Part shown: positions 1 through 8,352 of the stretch, one piece after another | Position numbering within the stretch: the first letter of the stretch is position 1 | Layout: each line of letters begins with the position of its first letter | Source of the DNA: Cochliopodium minus | Lineage: Eukaryota > Discosea > Himatismenida > Cochliopodiidae | Assembly: GCA_024220525.1 (NCBI GenBank) | Contig: JAMYWO010000377.1 | Coordinates: forward strand, 1 to 11,063 | DNA length: 11,063 bases | Direction of reading: 5' to 3' | Position numbers and translations under genes: made by a program | Notes under the pieces: model-generated | What the model saw: only the letters and a program-made list of their open reading frames with translations | What the model was told of the DNA's origin: nothing | Databases searched by the model: none

Positions 1-75
1 AATAAAAATAAAAATAAAAATAAAAATAAAAATAAAAATAAAAATAAAAATAAAAATAAAAATAAAAATAAAAAT
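1..75. repeat. TAAAAA hexamer simple repeat at the left edge
   Basis: The unit TAAAAA is repeated without interruption from base 1 to about base 75. The last mutarotase exon on this side ends at 105 with a GT donor, so the repeat lies inside a mutarotase intron. The window ends (10991-11063) in the same repeat on the same strand. Placing the last base before the first keeps the six-base period exactly in register. Confidence 0.95.
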
Positions 76-104
76 GATTTAATATGATATATTTTTTTTT
101 TTAC

Positions 105-532
105 TTTCGTTCATTTTTGGCTTCAAACAAAAACAATGATCGTAACCATGTATCGGTTCTCCTACATGGTTTATTTTGTCTCCTATTCTAGTAGGCTCTT
201 GAAAATCAAAAGCATCTGTAACTTTCACAATTTTTCCAGTTGGAATGAGTTCATTGTCAACTAGGAAGTTTTATTTTATATTTTGTTTGTTTGTATTTAA
301 ATATTTTTAATTTATTAAATTAATATTTTTTTATTTTTATTATTTTATTTTTTTTGATTTTTTGATTTTTTATTTTACTTTCTATCATGGAATCAGAATT
401 AAATTGAAGAGTTTGTGAATGAATTGTTTCGCTGAAATTTCCAGATAAACTCCAATAAGCATGATTGGTCAGATTACAAACACTTCCAATCCAAGAATAA
501 AACAAATTTTATAAAAATCAAGTAGAAAAAAA

Positions 533-564
<32 letters not shown>

Positions 565-1501
565 TAAAAATAATAAAATAAAATAAAATAAAAACAAATT
601 AAAAACAAATATTAAAAAATTTGAACGTGGTGTCTGTTGCTTTTGCTGTGTAATTCATTAAAAGTTGATTGTCTTGTGTTAGTTGAAAGGAGACAGAAGC
701 AGAAAGATCAGAAGGGTATCCTTCTTCTTTGTCCTTTGCTAAAATGCTAAATGTCACTTTGTTTTCTTTCTCATCCACCAATGTTTCCCAAACTCTAGAA
801 GAGAATCCTAATTATAATATTATTATTTAAAAAAAAAAATTTTTACTTTTCAAAAATTTCAAATTTTTTATGTTTTTTTACCAACACTTCCTCCATGCAA
901 ACTTTTAAAATTAAAATATTTATTATATTATATTTTATTTATTTATTTAAATTTGGATACTGATGATTTCCAGAATTAACAGTCAATTGATATTCTTTCC
1001 CATCTATGTTCAATTTCCCTTTTGCAATTCTAAAGATTGGAATATATATTATTGTGGTGGAATAAAAAAAATAAAAAAAAAAAAATCACCTGTTGCAGTA
1101 TCTCCCCACAGTGCATCCCAAATAAGATTTTCTACTTGATTTTACATATGATTCCAAATCATCAAATCCTGCAGTTAATTCTACCTGGAATATTTACAAT
1201 TGAAAATTTAAAAAATATATATTGGTGTAATTTGTTACCATATCTTTTCCATTGAAGTCTGGTACTTTAACACTATAAATGTTACAGTTTTATTGCAATA
1301 TTTCATAATATGATAATTTATTTATACCTTGTTAAATGAGCTCCATAATTACTTATAAAAAAAAAATTATTATTCAAAATAAAATGGGAGGAAATAGATT
1401 TACGACAAAGTGATGGACATTTTATCATTTTTTATGGTATATAAAAATATATCTATTCCATCTCTATTTCCCCAAAGTGTCTTCTCAATACTGTTGGTCA
1501 T
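105..1501 (-). CDS. GALM: Aldose 1-epimerase (galactose mutarotase), exons 1-9, 3' part at the right end of the window
   Basis: Cytosolic enzyme that interconverts alpha and beta anomers of galactose and glucose, feeding the Leloir pathway. Exons on the minus strand: 1501-1404 (ATG at 1501), 1351-1328, 1272-1239, 1184-1090, 1029-961, 901-882, 807-627, 482-379, 260-105. Each junction has GT..AG ends and restores the family frame: SNYGAHLTSVKVPDFNGKD, NRIAKGKLNIDGKEYQL, HHLHGG, TVCNLTNHAYWSLSG, NELIPTGK, GYDH. The catalytic histidines fall at about residues 109 (LHGG) and 181 (TNHAYW), and the substrate-binding aspartate at 249 (GYDH). Exon 9 ends in phase 1 after codon 260 and the next exon is off the left edge; it is found at 10904, giving a 356-residue protein. 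Exons 2, 3 and 6 are only 24, 34 and 20 nt. The ATG follows an A run and lies 70 nt after the stop of the upstream same-strand gene. Identity is secure; the splice sites are by eye. Confidence 0.93.
483..626 (-). repeat. Mutarotase intron 7 with an AAT microsatellite
   Basis: A 144-nt intron with a GT donor at 626 and AG acceptor at 484-483. On the plus strand it carries an (AAT)n tract at about 533-560, followed by AAAAT/AAAATA units to about 595. It is the longest fully contained intron of this gene in the left part; the others are 52-118 nt. Confidence 0.7.
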
Positions 1502-1571
1502 TTTTTTTTTAAAATTTATTTATATTTATTAAATATTATAATCAAAAAAATCTCATTTTATTTACACATAT
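1502..1571 (-). promoter_or_regulatory. 70-nt spacer: poly(A) signal of the membrane-protein gene and mutarotase promoter
   Basis: Only 70 nt separate the TAA stop of the membrane-protein gene (1574-1572) from the mutarotase ATG (1501-1499) on the same strand. Reading on the minus strand, an AAATAAAA stretch follows the stop within about 10 nt and resembles an AATAAA cleavage signal. The rest is A/T-rich and ends in an A run directly before the ATG. The upstream gene's 3' end and the downstream gene's promoter must share this spacer. The assignment is inferred from position and motif only. Confidence 0.45.
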
Positions 1572-3246
1572 TTAATTCAATTCAATATTTTCGGGGTTTT
1601 GCAAATTTTGCATCAAAATAGGCTCATAAATCGTTTGGGTGTTCATCTGATAAATACGCAACAAAAGTCTCAAGACAAGAACAACAACCAAAATGAAAAG
1701 AAGAACAAAGAAAATAGGTAGAACAATAGCCAAAACTAGACCTTTGTTATTCTTAGTGGAAGAGTTGTACACGTAGTTGCCCAAGAAAAAAACAAAGTTG
1801 AGATTTTTGGTGTTTTGTTGGTCGAAAGAGAAAAACAAGTCATAAGAGAAGTCTGATATTTTTTTGTATGAAGAGACAACGTTGACTAAATTTCTGGTAT
1901 CTTAATAAAAAAGATAATTTTAAATTTAATTTTTATTTATTTTATTAATTGATATAATTTAAGATTTTTTTATGAATGATTAATTTAATTTAAGATTTTT
2001 TTATTAAATACATAAAATAAACAATTACCTGTTTGTTTTGCAAATGTTTTATAAGAAAAAAATGAAGAATTAGTCCCCTTTTGAGTTGTCAAAAATCCTG
2101 TTATGGAGAGTAAATAAATTTAAAATAAAAAAATGAAATAATTAAATTTACCTCTTTCATCACTTTCATTATCATTGAAATTTTCAAGATCAATTTGGGT
2201 GAAATTAGTTTTTTGTAAGCGAAGCATCAATGCCAAAGAGTTGTCTTTGCTTGAAAAATCATAATTCACAATGAATACTTCACATTTTATCTTCGAGGGA
2301 TCCAAGAATTTCTCATCAACTTTAAAAACATCATCGTAATATTGGCAATTCTAAAAAAAAAATTGTTTTATTATTTAATTTTTTTTTTTAAATTTCTTTA
2401 ATTAACATTGATGTCACACTTAAATGTCTATTTTATATTTTTTCTTATTTTTATTTCCAAAAAATATTCTTACTAATACTATATTGTTTTCAACATTTTT
2501 AGAAACTATTCTAAAATTATATTCTCTTGTATCTTCTTCATCTTCAAACTGAGAAAAAAGCATTTCTCCGTTAAAGTAGTTGTTAAGAGAAATTCTTTTC
2601 ACTTCTTTCTCTGTTGTGTATCCTCCTTTGTCCTTGTTTTCGTACTCTATTAATGAGTCGAATGTTAAGGTTACTATGTTGTTGGAATAGGTGCTTTTTG
2701 AGGTTGTGTTGATTTTTGCAAAGTTTAATTTGAGGTAGTTTTCTGTATTTCCTCCTTCGTTTAACTCTAAAATCTTTAATTTAAATTTAATTCTTTAATA
2801 TGATGTTCATTATTTACTTTTTAATTTGTTATGATGGAATATATTTCTTTGAATTCTAATATTTTGGGTTTATAAAGGATTATAATTTTTCTTTATAATC
2901 AAATCTATTTATTCAAAGATTGGATCTTTATGTTCTTTCCATATTCTTTCCAAATGATTGATAAATATTAAATTATTTCTTTTTACCCCAATATTGTAAT
3001 AAGAAATTTCATTCCCTTTGCTTGCTAATACTTCAAATATTTCGTTATTTTTGTTTATCCTTATTCTATACCCTATATTTTGCATTAAATTATTCTCAAA
3101 AGTGATTTATTTGGAATTAAATTGATACCCTCTTTGTTATAATTAAGATTTATTTTTTGATTGGGAAGGATGTTTGAATATGAGATGATGATCAAAAGTG
3201 ATAGTATAAATATGATACGTGTATGACCAGTTTTTTGAACGATCAT
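1572..3246 (-). CDS. Secreted type I membrane protein of unknown function, with two in-frame TAA codons (possible pseudogene)
   Basis: Six exons on the minus strand: 3246-3129, 3072-2818, 2766-2474, 2350-2152, 2097-2029, 1900-1572. All junctions are GT..AG, the phases agree, and the sum is exactly 421 codons ending in TAA. Residues 1-24 are a signal peptide (MIVQKTGHTR, then a run of I, L and F). About 300 extracellular residues follow, with sequons such as NTT, NFT, NSS and a segment reading VFIVNYDFSSKDNSLALML. Near the C terminus a roughly 25-residue hydrophobic helix (GLVLAIVLPIFFVLLFILVV) leads to a basic RLLLRIYQ stop-transfer and a short tail ending PENIELN. This implies a surface or endomembrane protein. 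Exon 2 contains in-frame TAA at 2911-2909 (codon 94) and 2872-2870 (codon 107), and no GT donor lets an intron remove them. It may be a pseudogene, carry sequence errors, or have an intron I cannot see. The NYxFxSxxNxLAL pattern recalls beta-sandwich surface proteins of other protists, but I cannot name a family. It is transcribed towards GALM and divergently from the transporter. Confidence 0.6.
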
Positions 3247-3522
3247 TTTTTTTTTTTGGATATTTTTTTTTATAAAACTGGAAAAAATAAATTTGAAGCA
3301 AATTTGTATGAACCTTTGTTCAATAATTCATTTTAATTCACCATTGAATTACTTGAAAGATTAAGTATATAAATTTAATTTTCAATAAAAATAAAAAGGG
3401 GATACAAATAATCCACTTCCAAAGCTAATTATCTTTTTATATCTTCTGATTTCTCATTCAAATCTATATATAAATACTCCTTTCAAAAATTAATCGATTT
3501 TATATAATTCATTAGTTATAAC
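3247..3522. promoter_or_regulatory. Divergent intergenic promoter region
   Basis: This is the 276-nt gap between the ATG of the minus-strand membrane protein (3246) and the ATG of the plus-strand gene (3523). It is less repetitive than the introns. On the plus strand a TATATATAAATA sequence lies at about 3464-3476, roughly 50 nt before the ATG, and is a possible TATA element. A T run at 3246-3268 directly precedes the minus-strand ATG as an A run on that strand. No other motif is obvious. Confidence 0.4.
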
Positions 3523-4248
3523 ATGGAAAACATTTACGATCAATCAATATTGGAAGAAAGGGATAGATTGATTGACAATAATGGGATAGAAATGAATACA
3601 ATCAACAAATGTAAATAAAAAAAAAAAAAATATAAATTCCTACGAATAATATCAAATATACTCAGAAACAATCAATTTTATTCCAATTTTAACTTATACC
3701 AAGACCAATTTGTCAATATATCCTTACAAATTCATACACAAAAAAAAAAAATACAAATTTCATTTTTTAAAAATAACAATGAAACATTATTATCCAAAAA
3801 ATCATATCTTTCTCCCACTGAAATCGAATTCCATTTGAATAAAATAAACGGACAATTATAATCTTTAAATTAATTGAATAATTATAACTTTTGAATGTTA
3901 TAAATAGCATCAAAACACAATGATAATTTCTTTCTCGAATTGGTATTGGAAAAAATGACAAGTACACAAAAACTTTGCAAAGCAGTATTAAAGCTGCTGG
4001 ATAAAATGAACAAAACTGACAACTTCATCAAGCTTATCAACGGGAAATGGCATTACATCAAAACAGAACTACAGTTGCTTGATCTCAAAGAGATAAACGC
4101 AAAATGCATCAAGAGTCGCAAGGAACTCAAAAAGATCTGTTACGCTGCTGTGGTAGAGTTATATGAGGAGAAGGAGTTGGATGTCGATAGGATGTTGGTT
4201 GATATTTATCAATGTTATGATGGAGGAAAAGAATCTTTTGGTATATAA
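3523..4248 (+). CDS. Alpha-helical protein of unknown family; probably the N-terminal exons of the SulP gene
   Basis: Exon 1 (3523-3610) starts at an ATG and gives 29 mostly polar residues (MENIYDQSILEERDRLIDNN...), ending in phase 1 at GTAAAT. Exon 2 starts at 3908 after AAATAG in the matching phase. It encodes about 110 residues of lysine-, leucine- and glutamate-rich helix, with heptad-like segments such as KLCKAVLKLLDKMNK and ELKKICYAAVVELYEEKE. There is no signal peptide or membrane segment, so it should be cytosolic. Two endings are possible. It may read on to TAA at 4246-4248, as a small protein. Or it may splice at GGTATA (exon end 4240, phase 1) to the acceptor at 4539, where the transporter exon resumes in the matching phase. 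I favour the second, which makes a roughly 140-residue cytosolic N-terminal domain on the transporter. The two introns would be 297 and 299 nt. Third codon positions have more G and C than in the neighbouring exons. I recognise no family. Confidence 0.55.
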
Positions 4249-4539
4249 AAAAATTTGAAAATCATTTAAAATTTAAAATTAAGTTTTATTTTTTTAAATT
4301 ATAAAAAAAATTAAGTAAATTGAATTTACAAAAATAAGAAATCGGAAATAAATATTATAAAAGCATTGAAAAGAAATGATCAAATTCAAAATCAAAAATT
4401 TTTAAAAATATTATTTAGAAAGAATATAAAATAAAAGAAAAAAACAAAAATAAATAATAAAATTTATTCCAATTTAAATAAAAAATAAAAATGAAAATAA
4501 ATCTAAAACCTAAATTTGTATTTAAAAATTGTTTTTTAG

Positions 4540-7500
4540 AAAGAGAACACAGTGATTTTGTGGATGATGTGGAGCTTTTTAATTTTGAATTGAAAACAGA
4601 AAACAAAAAAACGGCACTTTACACACCCTACAGCATTTCCAAGTCACAACTGATCCCCACCAAAGAGAGGAACAGAAGGAGGTTTAAAGCTTTCATGTTG
4701 TCACTCCTCCCTCCTCTCACTTGGATGCCCAAATATTTTAGAAATTGGAGGCAAAATATTTTGTCTGATCTCATTGCTGGTTTTACAGTTGGTGTTATGG
4801 TAAGACGAAAAAATAAAAAAAAAAATGTTTTTTTTTGAAAAAAATTTTTTAAAAAAATGTACTGTAATTAAAAATAAATAAAAATTAAATAAAATAAAAA
4901 AAAATTAATAAAATAAATTTATTGAAAAATAAAAATTAAATCAATAATATCATTTTTCGTTAGGTTGTTCCACAGGCTCTTTCTTATTCTATTATTGCAG
5001 GTCTTCCTGCGATATATGGTCTATACAGTGCAATAATGCCCCCTTTAATTTATTTCCTGTTGGGAACAAGCAGAGAAATAAGTATTGGTAAAAAAATTAA
5101 AATCAAAAAATTAAAAAATTAAAATCAAAAAATTAAAAAATTAAAATCAAAAAATCAAAAAACTAAAAATTAAAATTAAAATTTTTTAATTTGTGTAAAA
5201 AATATTTTTGAAAAATAGGTACCACTGCTGTCCTTTCATTATTGACCAATGACGCTCTAAGATTTTATCCAGAGTATGGAACGGACGAAATTGTGAAAAT
5301 TTCTTTGATGTTGAGTTTTTTATCGGGCTTGTTTCAAATGAGTAAAAAAATTAAAAAAATAAGAATTTAATATTTTTTTTAAAAATTTAAATTATTTTAT
5401 TTAAAAAAAAGTTATGGGATTTTTGAGATTCGGTTTCGTCACAAATTTTCTTTCACATACATTATTGTCGTAATAAAAATTTTTAATTATTTTTTTTATT
5501 TTTTTATTTTTTATTTTTTATTTTTATTTTTTTTATTTTTTTCATTTTTTTTATTTTTATGTTTTTTATTTTATTTATTTTTTATTTTTTATTTTTTTTA
5601 TTATTTATTTTTTATTTTTTTATTTTTTTATTTTTTTATTTTTTTATTTTTTTATTTTTTTATTTTATTTTATTTATAGAGGGTTTACTTCTGCTGCGGG
5701 ATTGATTATAGTCACAAATCAACTGAAAACCGTGTTTGGACTTCGCGTGGCGGACACCAATGTCTTTGTTCTTCAAATTTACAATTTTTTGAAGTCGATT
5801 GGGAAAACCAACATCCTAACTTTAAGCATAGGAATTTGTACAATTACTATTTTGGGTAAAAAAAAAATTCCCAAAAATTTTAAATTTATTTAAAAAATTT
5901 AACTAAAAAAATAAAAAAATCAATAAAATATTATAAAAATAAAAAATTTTAAATAAAATGAATAAAAAAAAAAAATTAATAAAAATTAAAATCAAATAAA
6001 ATTAATAAAAAATTATTCAAATTATAGATAGAATCAATAAATAACAAAAAAAAAATAAATATAGAAATAAAAATAAAAATAAAAATATAAATTTAAAATC
6101 TAAACATAAAAAAAAAAATTTTATAAAAATTAAAATAAAATAAAAATATTATTCAAATTATAGATAAAATCAATAAATAACAAAAAAATAAATAACAAAA
6201 AAAAAAAAATATAAATAAATATAAAATAAATGAAAATTAATAAAATTTTTTGTTAGCTTTTCAAAACATATTGAAAAAAAGATTAAAATGGATAGGATTC
6301 ATACCAGTAGCACTCATCCTAATTTTATTTTCTACGCTTTTGTCTTGGTCAACCAAATTCGACTTGCATGGAGTGCAGATATTGGGAAACATCCCTTCTG
6401 GTCTTCCTCCTTTTTCCCTCCCCTCTTTTCCTAAAGGTTGGGAGACTATGATTGTCACTTCTTTTGTGTTGGCTTTGATGGGTATAAAAATAAAAAAATT
6501 AATTATAAAAATTTAAAATAAAAATAATCTTTTCAATAAAATATAAAAAAAGAAAATATGACATTAAATTTAAAAATAAATTTAAATAAAATGTATTTAA
6601 GAAAAAAAAATGAAAAATCAAATAAATAAACTATCAGTATAAATTAATTGTTTTGAAAATAAAAAAAACCAAAATTATTGAATTAATGAGTTTATTAAAA
6701 CTAGAAATAAAAATAAAAAATGAAAATATCTTATAATTAAAAATTAAAAAAATCAATAAAAAATAAAAATAAAAATGAAAAATATGTTATAATTAAAAAT
6801 AAAAAAATCAATAAAAAATAAAAAATAAAAGAAAATAAAAAAATGAATTTAAAATTGAAAAAAATGAAAAAAAATGAAAAATAAAAATTTTCAATAAAGG
6901 ATACCTTGAGGACATTTCTATTGGAACGAAATTTGCACAAATGAACCATTATGAGTTGAATCCTAATCAAGAATTGATAGCGATGGGTTGCTCCAACTTG
7001 ATTGGTGCTTTTTTCAGCTCTTCCATTCCTTGCACTGGTAGTTTCAGTCGTACTGCTGGTAAACATAATAAAAATTTAAAAAAATTAAAAATTTAAATAA
7101 ATTAAAAATTAAAAAAAATTAAAAAATTTAAAAAGAAAAAAATAAATGAAAATAAAATAAAAATTAAAAAATAAAAAATAAAAATTAAATAAAGAAAACA
7201 AATTATTTCTATAAAAAATAAAAATAAAATTAAAATTATTAAATTTAAAAAATAAAAAATTTAAAAAGAAAAAATTAAATGAAAACAAAATCAAAAATAA
7301 AAAAAATAAATTTATTAAGAAATTTTTAAAAAAATATTTAAATTAATTCATAAAATATATTTAAATTATTTTCATTAAATTAAAAAATAAAAAAATAAAA
7401 AATTCAATTTTTTATAGTTAATGCAATAGCAGGAGCAAAATCTACCTTTTCTAGTTTGATTAGTGTGGTAATTGTGGTTATAACTTTGACCACTCTTACT

Positions 7501-7579
7501 AAGGTTCTCTACTACGTTCCTAAAGTAATTTTATCTTCTATTGTTGTGGTAGCTGCAGCAAGTATTGTAGAAATGAGAG
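4540..7579 (+). CDS. SulP/SLC26 family anion transporter, eight membrane-domain exons; C-terminal part absent
   Basis: Multi-pass membrane carrier for sulfate, oxalate, bicarbonate or chloride; the exact substrate cannot be told from sequence. Exons: 4540-4799, 4964-5087, 5219-5341, 5412-5469, 5680-5855, 6257-6481, 6900-7058, 7418-7579. All have GT..AG introns and consistent phases. In order they give the SulP hallmarks: NILSDLIAGFTVGVM, VVPQALSYSIIAGLP, then the sulfate transporter signature (AIYGLYSAIMPPLIY followed by GTSR), GFLRFGFVTNFLSHTLLSGF, TSAAGLIIVTNQLK, EDISIGTKFAQMN, NPNQELIAMGCSNLIGAFFS, TGSFSRTAVNAIAGAKS and YYVPKVILSSIVVVAAASIV. The family then needs about three more helices and a cytosolic STAS domain. 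None is seen; the following 550 nt are pure repeat. A 4491 ATG is in frame, but GTTTTTTAG at 4531-4539 reads as an acceptor, so translation probably starts in the upstream helical exons at 3523. The family call is secure; the full extent is not. Confidence 0.92.
5102..5170 (+). repeat. AAATTAAAATCAAAA tandem repeat in a transporter intron
   Basis: Within the intron 5088-5218, a unit close to AAAATCAAAAAATTAAAAAATT is repeated about three times with small changes, for example TCAAAAAATTAAA twice and then TCAAAAAATCAAA. This is simple intronic low-complexity DNA with no sign of function. Confidence 0.6.
5470..5679 (+). repeat. T-rich transporter intron built of TTTTTTA/TTTTTA units
   Basis: A 210-nt intron (GTAATA at the donor, TTTATAG at the acceptor) whose plus strand is almost only T with single A spacers, strongest at 5490-5670. 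The other introns of this gene are A-rich on the same strand, so this one is opposite in strand composition. The heptamer TTTTTTA is the same unit that flanks the N at 8724. Confidence 0.75.
5856..6256 (+). repeat. 401-nt A-rich transporter intron with an internal direct repeat
   Basis: The longest intron of the transporter's membrane part apart from the gene ends. About 42 nt at 6012-6053, starting ATTATTCAAATTATAGAT and running through AATCAATAAATAACAAAAAAA, recur at 6148-6187 with one clear substitution (an offset of 136 nt). The second copy is followed by a further AATAACAAAAAAA unit. This points to a local tandem duplication within the intron. No coding content is visible. Confidence 0.7.
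6482..6899 (+). repeat. 418-nt A-rich transporter intron with a short tandem duplication
   Basis: The intron lies between the exons ending at 6481 and starting at 6900. A segment of about 36 nt (TTATAATTAAAAA, then AAAAAATCAATAAAAAATAAAAA) occurs at about 6731-6766 and again at about 6788-6825. The rest is AAAAT/AAATAA low complexity and I see no exon in it. Confidence 0.6.
7059..7417 (+). repeat. 359-nt A-rich transporter intron with a direct repeat
   Basis: A sequence of about 42 nt containing AATTTAAAAAGAAAAAA, then TAAATGAAAA, then AAAAT, occurs near 7121-7162 and again near 7254-7296 with a few substitutions. The rest is A/T low complexity. Long phenylalanine- and tyrosine-rich reading frames on the opposite strand here are translations of the repeat. 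Confidence 0.55.
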
Positions 7580-7585
7580 GTGAAA

Positions 7586-8130
7586 AAATAAATGAAAAAT
7601 AAAAATATTAAAATTAAAAACAAAAAAATAAAAATTAAAAAATTTCGTTGAAAATGAAATAAATAAATTGATAAAATAAAAAAAATAATAAAAATAAAAT
7701 ATAAAATAAAAATATAAAATAAATAAAAATAAATTAAAATAATTAAAAATTAATAAAAATTAACAAAAAATAATAAAAAATATAAAATAAATAAATAAAA
7801 ATAAATAAAATAAATAAAATAAATAAAAATAAATAAAAATAAATAAAAATAAATAAAAATAAATAAAAATAAATAAAATAAATAAAATAAATAAAATAAA
7901 TAAAGTAAATAAAATAAATAAAATAAATAAAATAAATAAAAACAAAAAAAATAAAAAAAATAAATAAAAATAAAAAAAATAAATAAAATAAATAAAAAAT
8001 AAAAAAAAACAAAAACAAAAACAAAAACAAAAACAAAAAAAATAAAAAAATAAAAAAATAGAAAATAAAAAATAAAAATTAAAAAATAAAAAATAAAAAA
8101 TAAAAAAGGTGAAAAAAATCAATTTTTTTT
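7586..8130 (+). repeat. AAATAAAT-type microsatellite array
   Basis: About 550 nt between two plus-strand exons. From about 7780 to 8035 it is a dense array of AAATAAAT, AAATAAAAAT and finally AAAAAC units, with A-rich low complexity on either side. If the flanking exons belong to one gene, this is a 556-nt intron (GT at 7580, TTTTTTTTTTTCAG ending at 8135). The missing SulP helices should be encoded about here and are not. Such an array is prone to collapse or misjoining in assembly. Confidence 0.85.
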
Positions 8131-8135
8131 TTCAG

Positions 8136-8350
8136 AAAGAATCAAGTTTGTGGACTCGAAATCTTTGAAGGAAGACTTTTTCTTGAAAATAATCTTCCCG
8201 CTGTTCGAAAAACACTTGGAGGACATCGAGTTTGTCACTGACAAGATGTTGCACAGCCTCAAGAGCTTCAAGGAGTTCAAGCGCTACTCTGCTCTCCTCA
8301 ATTCCACTTATTACTTCTATCAAATCCTTTCCGAGTTCTCTCTTGTCTTT
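8136..8350 (+). CDS. Unassigned alpha-helical exon downstream of the SulP exons
   Basis: A poly-T tract with TTCAG ends at 8135, a strong plus-strand acceptor. The open frame that follows gives about 71 residues (RIKFVDSKSLKEDFFLKI...YYFYQILSEFSLVF) to a GTACTT donor at 8351. Its phase fits the last SulP exon (G + AA gives Glu). The content does not fit SulP: no membrane helix and no STAS motif, but amphipathic lysine/phenylalanine-rich helices. The antisense frame is also open (8395 to a TGA near 8132), leucine- and glutamate-rich, and would fit the phase of the truncated TTC4 gene; there G and C favour first over third codon positions, as real coding DNA here should. I lean to the plus strand because of the acceptor. 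It could be another gene joined by misassembly. Confidence 0.4.
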
Positions 8351-8352
8351 GT

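Noticed and set aside
1037-1255. Plus-strand frame opposite the mutarotase
   Set aside because: It crosses two mutarotase exons and their introns on the other strand and has no protein-like composition.
2818-3072. A variant genetic code with TAA as glutamine
   Set aside because: The mutarotase, transporter and TTC4 exons contain no in-frame TAA or TAG in roughly 800 codons; glutamine is encoded by CAA or CAG there.
3767-3967. Minus-strand frame overlapping the helical exon
   Set aside because: It covers intron sequence and the antisense of the plus-strand exon, with no splice or start context that supports it.
4491-4539. ATG at 4491 as the transporter start
   Set aside because: The stretch is intron-like A/T sequence ending in GTTTTTTAG, a good acceptor; exons upstream join at 4540 in phase. 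It remains the fallback if those exons are a separate gene.
6261-6458. Minus-strand frame opposite the transporter exon at 6257-6481
   Set aside because: It is the antisense shadow of a clearly coding SulP exon.
6737-8122. Long minus-strand reading frames rich in phenylalanine, tyrosine, isoleucine and leucine
   Set aside because: They are translations of A/T repeats inside plus-strand transporter introns; they vanish where the repeat is interrupted and resemble no protein.
8136-8350. SPX-like helices in the unassigned exon
   Set aside because: The FF...FYQILSEF spacing loosely recalls SPX helices, but no signature lysines can be placed and the match is too weak to report.
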